Notes under the pieces: generated by a model
The model's input: only the letters and a program-made list of their open reading frames with translations
Databases searched by the model: none
What the model was told of the DNA's origin: nothing
Translations under genes and position numbers: made by a program
DNA from: Henckelia pumila
Taxonomy: Eukaryota > Streptophyta > Magnoliopsida > Lamiales > Gesneriaceae
NCBI RefSeq assembly: GCF_033568475.1
Contig: NC_133121.1
Location: 130,418,375 to 130,482,374, forward strand
DNA: 64,000 nucleotides
Reading direction: 5' to 3'
Shown here: piece by piece, positions 48,121 through 60,200 of the stretch
How positions within the stretch are numbered: the first letter of the stretch is position 1
Layout of the letters: each line of letters opens with the position of its first letter

Positions 48121-49717
48121 TTTTTTTTATTTTGCAAAAATTTTAATATACTATTGTTCAATTATTGAGAAAAAAACGTAAAAAAATTATAATAGAAAAA
48201 AAAAGAACATGTGATTTTTTTAAAAAAATAAATAGATTTTGTAAAAATGTATTTGAAAAATTAAACAAAAACGGATAATATAATTTGAAAAATAAGATAA
48301 AGAGAAAAAAAGATAGTTATGTTATAAAAAAATGAGGATACATTAATGATTAGAGATATAAATTGAAGATAACATGTGTTGAAGTTAGGAGTAAAATGAG
48401 AAAAAAATTTGGTTTGATTTGACACGCAAAAAATGGTTTCTATAAGGTCCTCATCTATTATAATATAGTATAGATATTACAGATATAATAAAATCAATAA
48501 CGTTGATTAAAGTGGTATTGAAAAGTAAATAGAGCTAAATATATAATATATATTTGTTTTACTCATGTATGTTTCACTTGGTTTAATTTATTATTTATTT
48601 TTTAATGTTAGTTTGTGTACAAATATAGTACTAAATTATTTTAATAAAGTTTGTTAAAAATGATTTAATTATATGTTATTATTAATTGTTAATTAAGATA
48701 CTAACTTTAATTATATTAATTATCATATTAAATTTTTATTATATCTTCATTCTAAAATTTATCATTTTAAAAAAGTATTTTGTTTGATTTTTTTACCAAT
48801 TAAAAAATTTATGTATCATGTGTAATATTAATAACTAATGATCACTTTAAAATTATAGAGATTCATTATTACTCACGTCTCTCTATGGTTATAAGTCCAT
48901 AACTTGAAATTATCGTTAGTGTTTAAATTGAATTGAAGAAGTTACTGTAAAAAATAATTTTTCACATATCTCCTTATTATGTTATGTATAAAATTACTGG
49001 GTCAATTAATTGAAACTATTATTAGAATTTAAGATGGGAAAAAATAATTTAAAATATATAAATAATTTTTCATATTTGATCACCATATTACATATAAATG
49101 GATTTTTAAAGAACATTCAATTTTTGGCTTTATGATTTATTCACTCATACTTCGTATTATATATAATAAAACTATTAACGTATATTAATACACTATTGAA
49201 AAGTTAATAAAGTTAAATTTATATATAAGACATACTACTTCTAAATGGCTCACTTCATTTAATTTATTATTTATTTTTAGTATTCCTTTTTAAATGGAAG
49301 CAATAATTTAACAAAGTCTGATTAAACATCAAATTAATTATAAAGTATGTGTAATTATATAATTTTTCTTTATAATAAAATACCATTTCATCGTATTATA
49401 TTGCAGAAACTCAATGTTAATAATATTACTTTCTATTCATATTTAATCATAAGTATAAATAAATTTAATTGAATAGTAATTACGAAATGCAAATATTATA
49501 TTATTAATATGATTTTTGATTGAATTATTTAAAAATAATTTGATACACGTGCATTTTTTCTAGTATTATTATATGTGTGATAGTACACTAACAGTAATAA
49601 CATTATTTTGAATCTTTTTAAAGATTTTTTTTTGGAACTTATCTTTCTAAGAATTGAAAAACGAAAGTAATTGGCAAAGCAGAACGTGAAAATGAAATTA
49701 CAATGACTTTTTTAAAA
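48121..49717. other. AT-rich spacer
   Basis: No gene. At 48474, read on the minus strand, TCTATACTATATTATAATAG after an A resembles another Helitron 5' end, but I could not find the matching 3' end. Confidence 0.35.
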
Positions 49718-49743
49718 CCCCCCCCCCCCCCCCCCCACCCCCC
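49718..49743. repeat. Poly-C tract (19 C, A, 6 C)
   Basis: A run of 19 C, one A and 6 more C. The complementary strand is a G-run able to form quadruplexes. Length may be unreliable because of sequencing slippage. Confidence 0.9.
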
Positions 49744-50256
49744 AACAAAGAAAAGAAATCAATAAAATCAAATAACTACTGTTCATCTTCGGGAAAATTA
49801 AAAAATTTCACAAATATAAAGAAACATTGCCTTGAAAGTTTGTGCCCTTTTCTGATTTCCAAACGGTATTTGAATGAAACGTCATTGGAGTGTTTAACAA
49901 GAAAATCTATTATTATTGTACTACAGTTTTGTTCTATACTAGCTGCACTCTGCTGTTTTTTTAGGACTAAAAGCTGAATTTGGACACCCTGCAAAATGTA
50001 TGCTCGAATTTCTTGTCAATGGTGATTTTTGTGTATGAAAATATGATAAATTTATTTCTACATTTTCAATTCAAAATTTTATTTTTTTAAAAAGGCGCAA
50101 TGTAAAAGTCAAGTCATGATTCAGCAAGTTGAAGCATATGAATAAATAATTAAATGAAAGAAATATAAATTAGAAAAAAGAAGTAAAGATTTTGATAGTT
50201 GATTCCAGCTAAAAGCATTGAAAGTTGGATGGAAAAACAAAAACAAAAAAATATAA
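49744..50256. other. Spacer, nothing recognised
   Basis: A 72-codon open frame at 49776-49994 on minus has no family resemblance. No repeat or RNA gene seen. Confidence 0.4.
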
Positions 50257-50612
50257 GGTTTTGTTTGGACATGTACTTTAAAAACATTTTTAGTATTTTA
50301 TAAGTAAAAAAAATTTAAAGTATGTGTTTGGATAAAAGTTTTGTAAAATATTTTTGAAAACTATATTTTAAAAAGTGTTCTCCAAGTATAGTTTTTAAAG
50401 AACACTTGAAAGGTGTTTTTTAGATGTTTTTAGCATGAAACCATGGAAGACAATGATGAACAACATGAATTTTTTGAAATGTTAAAATGTTTTTATAGAA
50501 TAGTTGTCCAAACACATATTTATTCTTAAAATAATTTTAAAAATATTTTGTAAAAAGTTTTTAAAAAACACTTTTACAAAAATGTTTTATAAGTACATGT
50601 CCAAACGAAACC
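50257..50612. mobile_element. Tourist-like (PIF/Harbinger) MITE with TAA duplication
   Basis: The 356-bp element starts GGTTTTGTTTGGACATGTAC and ends with its inverse (GGTTTCGTTTGGACATGTAC read inward). A 3-bp TAA flanks it on both sides (50254-50256 and 50613-50615), the target preference of PIF/Harbinger MITEs. Subterminal regions hold further inverted copies of gtttggat/atccaaac-like words. Confidence 0.8.
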
Positions 50613-50853
50613 TAATACTCTTGCTTTCACTTATTTTAACTTTTACTTTCACAGTTTTCACCCACTTTGGCTTTATTCATTTAGATAGAATCAAAAACAT
50701 TGAAATTGGTAGAGCAACGGTATATGTACAACGAATTGTATATCGATTTGTATAATACAAAAAATTCAATATAAAAATTTTATTTATAAAAATATCATGA
50801 TACATTTAATATAAAATCTCGTGATATAATAACAAATCTCGCGATATAATTAT

Positions 50854-50983
50854 TGTAAATATCGTTGTACACGATATTTGTTGTACCTTTAGCATTATTC
50901 TTATTGATATATATAGCTTCAACGACAAATAAATATGAATAATGTTAAAAATACAACAAATATCGTGTACAACGATATTTACA
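50854..50983. repeat. Hairpin with 47-bp arms and 36-bp loop
   Basis: Arm 50854-50900 (tgtaaatatcgttgtacacg...) is the near-perfect reverse complement of 50937-50983, with a short mismatch near the loop. A stem of this quality in AT-rich DNA is unlikely by chance. It may be a mini-MITE core or a small-RNA precursor. Confidence 0.8.
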
Positions 50984-51700
50984 CCAATAAATATTCTTAT
51001 TTATTGGTTTTGGGGACTTCCCTTGTATGACATCGATTTATATTGTAATAAAACCGTGGAAATTCAAATTACCTTCAATTTAATATTGTTATGGATTATA
51101 ATAAGGGCAAATTATTTTAAAATCCCCAAACCCAAACATTTCTCTCTCTTAACTCCCTACACTCAAATTTCTTTGTTTCAACTCCTTAGTGGTCCCAAAT
51201 TTGTCTTAACAAAGTGTTTAGCATTTAATCCTTTGTACGTGACATTGTTTTACCTATCGAACCAGTTCAGGCCAAGCAGAACTATCGGTTACGCAAGGTT
51301 TCCAGCCGATATACTCTGGATTAGGGTCCAACATGCTTCCGTAAGATGAATTAAATTCAAATACCTATTTGACCATAGTGTCGTCGGGTCATACCTGCCA
51401 AGTTTTACGAAGTGCTCCTCACACTCCAACCACGCAGTCGCAACAGATGGTTTCTGCACAAGCTCTTTCAACGACACCCAACACAACCTTAATTCGTTTT
51501 CTACCTTAAGGCATATGGTATATGAATTTAATTATAAATATGAGCATGAAAGAACAAGAGACTTTAAAAAAATTATTCAGACATAATATTATTACATAAA
51601 TCAACTCCTTTGAAGAGGAGAAGACAACTTGTTTAGCTACTCATAGTAGTTTTGCTCTTGAAATACATAAACAGAAAACTTATTACAATAGAAAGAGAAA
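50984..51700. other. Spacer next to the pararetrovirus fragment
   Basis: No gene recognised. The part near 51500-51700 probably belongs to the viral transcript leader on the minus strand. Confidence 0.35.
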
Positions 51701-51930
51701 TATTACAATAATTTATTTGTAAGAAAACTGAAGGGAATGCTCGATGTCTTCAGCTTCCTTGAACGCTTGTATTTATAGCTGAGGTTCCACTCGTTTCACC
51801 GAGAAACTTCAGAGAATCTTACAGCTATTTTGTCTTGTCCTTTTATGCCATCATTAATGGCATCTTTAGCTAGTGGATGAGTCACCCGTTATCCACCTTG
51901 TCCTGTTATGCCATTATTGATGGCATTTTT
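51701..51930 (-). promoter_or_regulatory. Pararetroviral promoter/leader remnant
   Basis: On the minus strand a TATA box (CTATAAATA, about 51773-51781) sits downstream of the last viral frame, where caulimovirids place the pregenomic RNA promoter; an AATAAA follows near 51713. Upstream of the TATA box are two copies of a palindrome, atgccatcattaatggcat (51845-51863) and atgccattattgatggcat (51908-51926), each followed by GAGTCAC, in a roughly 63-bp duplication that looks like an enhancer. Confidence 0.5.
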
Positions 51931-51991
51931 TGGTGAAGGAGTCACATGCTGTCCTTTTTCTTTTGGCTTTATCTTCCTTACATGCCTTTTT

Positions 51992-53364
51992 TTATTGTTG
52001 TCGAGGCATCTTCTGCTTTTGCAGTGGTCCCCTGAAAAAACGCATCTTTGGTGGTCCATGTCCTCCTTTGCTTGTCTCGGAAAATTCTTTTCGATCCGTT
52101 CGGGGTCTGAAGTTTTTTTCGAATTCTGGCTCCTTCTGATTTGGACACTCTGGGCAGATGTTTTCTGGCCATCTTCCGATATGAGCCATGTTACAAAATT
52201 TTCGGCGAGTCTCTTTACTCCCCGGCAGCTTGTTGTTCCACAAAAAGTTTCTCTTCTTTTCGAAGAGTTCTTCCGCAAAAGCCGTAGTTTTTCCTGTCAT
52301 TGTGTTTAACAGGAATGATCCGTTCACAGAATTCTGATAAAATTTGAACGAAAACTTGACCTTGTCCATTTCGGTAAGACAAACCCAAATACCCCATGCC
52401 CTTCTGGTTGAAATTTCATCTTCTCCAAAAGTGGACACTAATGGTATTTCTTCAGATAGGGGATCTTTGATGAATTTTTTATTATTCATGTCAGGTCTCC
52501 TCAGCTTGATGAAATGAAAGGGCTCGTGTGATCCTTTTCCGGTTGGTTCTGGAGCTGCAATAAAGAAATATAATTCAAGCACATCTCCTCTGGACAAATG
52601 GTCGTTATTTGCCCATATTTCTTGGACTGCTTCCTGAATCCATTTTGGTAACTGTGATATCTCCGGAAATCTTGGTGACGTTGTATAAACTGAGGCCAAA
52701 GTCCCAAATTCATACCAAAGCTTTACATCCTTAGGATTGACATTGTTTTTTAGCCAAACCCTTGGATATATCCCTGCTACATCAACCCTGCAAGTGTTAG
52801 GGTTAATTTCACTTCTTGTACTTAATTTCTCCCACCTCTGTTGATAAACCTGAAATGGAGAAATAATAGCTGGATTAGTATCGATCTTAGATTTGCCCTT
52901 GTCTGTGTTGGGCCTAAGATTGATCTCTTCCTCTTTTACCCAAGAGGCGGAGGGTTGACTTGATGAGTTATCCTCATCAATTGTTGCTTCATCCAAATCA
53001 TCAAAGGTTGATGATAGATTCACACTTGTTTCTTGAGTTTTAGATCCCTCAACATCTTGTTTCACAACCGGTGGTTGTATTTATTGTTTTTATAAAACCA
53101 GCGGTTTTAGCATATCTTGTTTATGAGAAACCAATGGTTTCTCTATACCTTCACAATTGGCCCTTGAATAGCAGCCCAAAGTTGTGTTTGAGCCTGCATA
53201 CATCCTGTAATTCGATTAGATACTTTGATCCGATCAGCTTGTTGTAACCTGCCGGCCATTTCAGCATTAATGGCTAACTGATTGAACTCGGTTTGAAGCA
53301 ACCCAAGGTGTTTCCTGAGATGCCTCTGCATTTTCATGATGGAATCCACGTCACTGCCTTCCAT
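51992..53364 (-). pseudogene. Endogenous caulimovirid second ORF, broken
   Basis: The start codon at 53364 overlaps the end of the RT-RNase H frame, a compact viral arrangement. The first part (53143-53364) has a helical region resembling the start of a caulimovirid downstream protein; it stops at 53143-53145. After about 75 bases with further stops a 357-codon frame (51992-53065) follows. That frame holds a KLWYEFGTLA segment and a C-x2-C-type NICPEC near its end. The function of this protein in the family is unknown to me. The two-ORF layout fits florendoviruses; a petuvirus-like relative is the alternative. The copy is interrupted and cannot be functional. Confidence 0.65.
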
Positions 53365-54538
53365 CTCTTGTTAAGAAATCTGCAAGAATATTTTAATGAG
53401 ATTTAATAATAACAATATCAAAAATATAATTTTGACATAATGCTTGCCATCTTAATAACCTAGCTTTCTCAGGTTTAGATTCAATCTTATTTTTTAGAAA
53501 AGCTTTTACCTGGGTGTTATCAACCTTGAGTGTGAATTTTTTAGCAAGTAAAAATAATGGCCATTTTTCGAAAGCCTTTTTAACTGCATAAAATTCCTTC
53601 TCGTTGATATGTCATCTGATGGCCTCTGATTCTGAAAAAAGACCGCTACAGTATCTGCATGGTATTTCTCTATCTGGGGTGATCTTGGTAAGGACTGCTG
53701 CCCACCATTCGTCACTGGCATCCGTGAATAACACCAGATCATCTTCATCTACGGGTATAGCCATTTTTGGGAGATTCTTACATATCTCATTTAATTGGTT
53801 TACCCCTTTAGTATGGTCATCGGTCCATATAAACTTAGAATCCTTTTTTAACAAAGGACTGAACACCTTTCTATACATTGCTAGGTTGTTAATGAACATC
53901 CCTGCAAAATTAACTACTCCAAGAAAACTCTGGAGTTGTTTTACGTCTTTGAGTTTATCTGAAAAATTCTTTACCTTTTCCACAATATGGGGTTGTAGAA
54001 TTATTCCGGATTCATCAATCTCAATACCAAGGAATTCAATTTTCCTTGTTGCTATGACTGCTTTCTTTTCAGATAAGACCAATCCCTCTTGTTTGCAAAT
54101 TTTAGAGAAAATCTCTAAATATTTAACGTGTTCGTCGATGTTTTTTGATGCTATAAGAATATCATCAATATAAACAAACATAAAGTTGAAATAATCCTTA
54201 AAAAGGTTATCCATCTTTCTTTGAAATATCTGGGGTGCATTAGCCAATCCCATAGGCATAACTTCCCAAATATAGTGTTCTTGTGGAGTAGAGAAGGCTG
54301 TGAATTTCTTACTGCCTTCTTCCATTCTTATCTGGTAGAATCCAGACTTACAATCAAATTTTGAGAACACTCTAGCATTTCATACACAGCTAATTAGATG
54401 TTCTCTACTGGGTACGAAGTACTCATCAAACTCCAGGATTTTATTAATACCTTGGTAATTAATAACTAACCTGGGTTTTCCTCTTTTTATTTCACCATGA
54501 TTTTTGACCAGAAATCCTGGGCTGCTATATGGTGAAAC
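53351..54538 (-). pseudogene. Endogenous caulimovirid RT-RNase H fragment, broken
   Basis: Reverse transcriptase motifs are clear: FSKFDCKSGFYQI, the polymerase box YIDDIL and FLGVVNFAGMFI. An RNase H domain with LFTDASDEWW follows. The wording is that of Caulimoviridae polyproteins rather than Ty3/gypsy. In-frame stops occur at 54380-54382, 53612-53614 and 53393-53395. The N-terminal side (protease, coat and movement domains) is missing because the gypsy 3' LTR begins at 54539 inside the RT domain. It may continue beyond the right end of the window. Confidence 0.8.
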
Positions 54539-57181
54539 TGAAACGACCCTAACTCTCTAATTATTAATAAATATGCAAATTTTTTTTTATTTACTTACTA
54601 AATAAAAATATGTACATACATGCCCATACATATATGCACAGAATAAATAGATTTAAAAATAAATAAATTAAATAAAAATGCAACCTTTAATAAATTGAAT
54701 ATCTGAGTCAAACATTTAATAAAATATTGACATAAGCAAAAACAAATAAAAATTTCATGCACTGAAAATATTTAAGTAAAATATCCCATACTGTCAACCA
54801 CTGAAAATAAATAAATAAATGTATAACATGCTAAAATATTCAAAACATGCATAAAGACTCAGACGACTATCACGGTCACGGGGTCACTGCATGTCCGCTC
54901 ATATGTCCTCGCCGCCGGTGGGTACTACGTCATCCTCTACGTACTCACCTGCACCATACCAGTGTAGTGAGCCTAGAGGCCCAACATGCTAACATAACAA
55001 GGGTTTAAAAATAATTTAAATCACTTTAATACTAATACATAACATATACATGAATGAGCATGCTTAAAAATATCATGACATAACATAACTTAAATTAAAC
55101 TTAAATATCATAATCATACATAATACATAAACATTGTTGAGCAAATTATTTTCTAACATCGCATGGTTGTATCCATAGTGTAACCTTAAATCATACATTA
55201 AATACTGATCAGCGTGGGAAACCAACGTATGTGGCGGTGACGAATCACCTCTTAAATTGGCAGTAAACTGCCCTTCAATAGTTCACATATGGGGACGAAT
55301 CCCCCTTAAATTGTCACACTACTTCAACTTCCAACATAAAATTATTTTCTTTTGCTCAACCTTAAACATTAAATCATGCATAAAAATTATTTCATGAATG
55401 CATGTACTTAAATAAAATGTGTGTCCTTCATATATATTTAATTTAATTTTTATACTAACATATAAATACTAAAATAACATTCATGCATAAAATAATTAAA
55501 TATATATTTAGGACACATGCAATTTTTCATGGTTTGTACTGAACTGCTGGCCCTAGCACTCAAGCCCAATTTCTTAAATATGGCCCATTAACACTGAGAC
55601 TGGCCCATTAACATACTTAAGCCCAATAAAAATTATTCTAAGCCCAATTAATAAATTAAAACCCATTAAAACATTCTTGGCCCAATAACACTCTATACCG
55701 CCCAATGGGCCAAAAAGTCCAAAGACTAGCCCAATAACTTCCATGGGCCCCAAGGCCCATAAAAATTTAGTGGACTCACTTAATTAATTTAATTAAGCCC
55801 AAAAATAATTAAATTTAACCCAAAATAATTAAATGGAGCCCAATTAAATTTTGGGATTTAATTAGGCCCATTTAACATTTAATTAAACTTAAAACTAAAA
55901 AAAATAAAAATACCCGAGCCCGACTAACCTGACCCGGACCCGGACCCGGACCCAACTAACATAACCCCGGACCCAATGACTTGACCCGGACCACCAACCC
56001 GACCCGGACCACCAAACCCTAACCCTACACCCTATCCCGCTGCTGCTGCCGCCCTGCTCCGGCCGCCCCTGGCCGGAGCGCCGCCGCCCAGATGTAGCCC
56101 ACGTCTGGGCGGTCCAAACCTGACCCTAGCCCTGACCCCATGCAGCCCACGCACAGAGCCCATCACCCACTTCCATCAAACCCTAATCTGCGCCCCCTAG
56201 ACCCGATCTCCTCTTGTAGCTTTTCTGGGCTCGATTGGCTCGAACCACTCGAGCCACTCGAGTCTAGACCACCCTCACACATCCTAGGTAGCCCTGACCA
56301 GCAGCTAGGCATGACATGGAGGAAGAAAACGTGAGCATGAATGAAGAACACACACGATCGAGCACCAAGAACAAAACCAATTAGATTTCTGAAAAATTCA
56401 AGAACAAATCGACGCATACACGACACACACATAATATTCACTGATATGGTGAGAAAAAGAGGAATAAAAACATGCCTTGCACCGTCGGTTGAAGAGAAGT
56501 AAACGTAGATGACGATTCCGGGACGACGGGACGATGATCAACCACCTTGGAAGCTTAAAACTCGAGCTATGGCCGAAGATCTACTGAAGAAGACGAAGGA
56601 GGAGAGGGTGTGGCGGCTAGGTTGAAGGGAAAGAGATTGAGCGTGAGTAGGGGGTTTTGGGCGATGGATTGGGTAGTCTAGGATATAAATTTTTGGAAGA
56701 AAAAAAAAATCTAGTAGATAATAGTATAATTAAAAAGGTTTCCTAACTTTTAAAAGTAATAATTAACATAATAAATATAAAAATCTCGAAATATAAAATT
56801 AAGGGAATTTTAAAGATAATAAAAAGTCAATATTTTGGCTTAATTTGAATAAAAACGGACTCCTAAAATTAAATAAAATTAAATACTAATAATTTTGAGG
56901 AAATAAAACTCAAAATAATATTTTTGGGCTCTTAAAAGGCTCATGAAATAAATTGGATAGAAAGTTGTTATCTCGTCCGTCCACGGTCCCGTCTACACGA
57001 TAAAATAATTCAAATACCAATAATTCATAAAAATCACTAATTATGGGTTAAATGCTTGAAAATAATTTAAACCATACACAAATAATTCACATAATTATTT
57101 AACCCATAATCTAAAATTTTAAATAAATAAATTTCCTAATTATGCATGCGAATTTACGTATTTAAAATACCGGGTATTACA
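54539..57181 (-). repeat. 3' LTR, full length (2,643 bp)
   Basis: In element orientation it begins TGTAATACCCGG at 57181 and ends GTCGTTTCA at 54539. It contains a GC-rich segment (about 55915-56110) of repeated acccgg words and hairpins (cccagatgt...acgtctggg; ctccggcc...ggccggag) embedded in AT-rich DNA with many ggcccaat words. Its right part (56271-57181) has no counterpart in the interrupted 5' LTR. Confidence 0.9.
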
Positions 57182-57202
57182 ATTCTCCCCCCCTTAAATT
57201 GG
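57182..57202 (-). promoter_or_regulatory. Polypurine tract
   Basis: On the minus strand, AAGGGGGGGAGAAT abuts the start of the 3' LTR, the expected plus-strand primer. Confidence 0.8.
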
Positions 57203-57226
57203 ATTTCATCCTCGAAATTAAATTAC

Positions 57227-60200
57227 TTACCCGAACAACTCCGGGTAGCGAGTCCTCATATCTGCCTCGGTCTCCCAAGTAGCTTCCTTCTCCGAGTGAT
57301 TCAGCCACTGGACTCTGACCATCGATATGACACGCGTCTTAAGCCTCCGCTCCTCCCTAGCCAAGATCCGTATAGGCCTCTCCTCAAATGCTAACTCCGG
57401 TGTCAACTGAAGAGGCTCAAAATCCAACACATGTGACGGGTTCGAGATGTATCTCCGAAGCATGGATACATGGAATACATTGTGCACTGCCGCTAGCCCT
57501 GGTGGTAGAGCTAAACGGTAGGCCAACGTGCCAACTCTCTCCAAGATCTCGAATGGCCCTATATATCTCGGATTAAACTTGCCTCTTCGGCCAAACCGCA
57601 CTACTCCCTTCATAGGTGACACCTTCAGGAATACGTGATCACCTACAGCGAACTCCAAATCTCATCGTCGAGTATCTGCATAACTCTTCTGACGACTCTG
57701 AGCAGTCCTCATGCGCTCCCGAATCTGTGTCACAATATCAGATGTCTGCTGCACAATCTCAGGACCAAGTAAAATTTTCTCACCGACCTCATCCCAATGC
57801 ACAGGAGATCTACACCTCCTCCCGTACAATGCTGCATAAGGAGCCATACCTATAGACGACTGAAAACTGTTGTTATAGGTAAACTCCACTAATGACAGTC
57901 TAGTCTCCCACGAGCCCTGAAAGTCGATGACACAAGCTCTCAGTAGATCCTCGAGAACCTGGATCACTCTCTCAGACTGACCATCCGTCTGGGGATGGAA
58001 CGCTGTACTGAACAAAATTCTAGTCCCCAATGCAGTGTGCAAACTCCTCCAAAACGCAGACGTAAATCTCGGATCTCTGTCTGATACTATCGACACTGGT
58101 ATGCCATGCAGTCTAACAATCTCCTTGATGTAAAGCTCTGCATACTGTGTCAACGAGTAAGTAGTCCTCACCGGTAAGAAATGAGCTGACTTGGTGAGTC
58201 TATCCACGATCACCCAAATAGCTGTGCAACCTCTGACACTCCTCGGTAAGCCAACTACAAAGTCCATCGTAATATTCTCCCATTTCCATTTCGGAATAGG
58301 AAGAGGTCTAAGAAGTCCTGTTGGACGCTGATGCTCTGCCTTGACCTGCTGACAAGTCAAGCATTCTGACACAACTCTCCCGATGTCTCTCTTCATCCCG
58401 GGCCACCAATACAATAACTGCAAATCTCGATACATCTTCGTACTTCCGGGGTGAATGGAGTACGGAGATGTGTGAGCCTCTGCTAAGATCTCAGCTCTCA
58501 ACTGACCGATGTTCGGTACCCACATCCTACCACAGTACTGAACAATACCATCCACAACTATATACAGAAGATTACCCTTGGCCTCATCTCTCTGTCTCCA
58601 TCGCTGCAACTCCTCATCAGTAGACTGTCCATCCCTGATCCGATCTCGCAGAACTGGCTGCACCGTCAACACTGACAAGCTTGGTGCATGACCACTCGAG
58701 TAAAACTCCAAATCAAACCTCTGAATCTCACTCTGCAGTGGTAACTGCACTGTCAAACACGATACCACCGATGACTTCCGACTCAAAACATCGGCCACTA
58801 CATTAGCTTTACCCGGATGGTAGCTAATGTCACAGTCATAGTCCTTCACCAACTCCAACCATCGGCGCTGTCTCATGTTCAACTCCTTCTGAGTGAAGAA
58901 GTACTTGAGACTCTTGTGATCAGTGAAAATCTTGCACTTCTCGCCATACAGGTAGTGCCTCCAGATTTTCAAAGCGAAAACCACTGCCGCTAACTCCAAG
59001 TCATGTGTCGGGTAGTTCTGCTCATGAATCTTTAACTGCCTCGACGCATAAGCAATAACCTTACCACACTGCATAAGTACTGCGCCTAAACCTAGCTTAG
59101 ATACATCGGTGTACACCACTAACTCCTCGTGTGGTACTGTCATCGTTAAAACAGGTGCAGTAGTGAGTGCTTCCTTCAGCTGATCGAAGCTCCTTTGACA
59201 GTCTGGACTCCAAACAAACTTCGCATTCTTCTTGGTTAAGGAAGTCAAGGGTAATGCAATAGAGGAAAAACCCTTGATGAACTTCCTATAATATCCTGCG
59301 AAACCCAAGAAACTGCGAATCTCCGAAGCATTCTTCGGAATACCCCAATTCTGTACTGCCTCAACCTTCGACTGATCCACTGCAATCCCATCTCTCGAAA
59401 TAACGTGGCCAAGAAACGCCACCTGCTCGAGCCAAAACTCGCACTTGCTGAACTTGGCATACAAACGATGCTCCCTCAAAGTCTGCAAGGCTGTCTGTAG
59501 GTGCTGTCTATGCTCCTCAATGCTCCTAGAGTAGATCAAGATATCATCAATGAAGACTATGATGAACTGATCTAGATACGGCTGAAAAACTCGGTTCATG
59601 AGATCCATGAAAACCGCTGGAGCATTGGTCAACCCAAATGACATCACCAAGAACTCGTAATGCCCATAACGTGTCCGGAAAGCAGTCTTGGACACATCTG
59701 CCTCTCTAACTCGCAGCTGATGGTAACCAGATCGCAGGTCGAGCTTGGAGAACACCGAAGCTCCCTGCAACTGATCAAATAAGTCCTCTATCCTCGGCAG
59801 TGGGTACTTATTCTTCACTGTGACCCTATTGAGCTCTCGATAATCGATGCACAGTCTCATACTGCCATCCTTCTTCTTCACAAATAACACTGAAGCTCCC
59901 CATGGAGAAAAGCTAGGACGAACAAAGCCTTTCTCTAATAATTCATGTATCTGCTCCTTCAACTCTTTCATCTCGGTAGGAGCAAGTTTGTATGGTGCCT
60001 TAGAGATAGGCACGGTGTCTGGCACTAAGTCGATGCTGAACTCCACATCTCTCACTGGTGGAATTCCTGCAACATCCTCCGGAAAGACATCCGGAAAGTC
60101 ACGAACCACCTCTATCTCTGATAATGATCTGCTAGATGGTTCTGAGGCCGTGACAATACTTGCTAGAAACCCCGGGCAATCCCGTCTCAACAACTTCCTC

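Noticed and set aside
43387-48474. One 5.1 kb Helitron from the CTAA end at 43387 to the TCTATAC end at 48474
   Set aside because: A better matching 5' end for the 43387 terminus exists at 43747, and the resulting 361-bp element matches the copy at 976-1380. The 48474 end is left as an orphan.
49540-49565. Helitron 3' end at ...ctagt
   Set aside because: CTAG followed by T is present but there is no convincing hairpin and no matching 5' end.
51289-51486. 65-codon minus-strand frame next to the pararetrovirus
   Set aside because: No resemblance to caulimovirid proteins and located on the leader side; likely chance.
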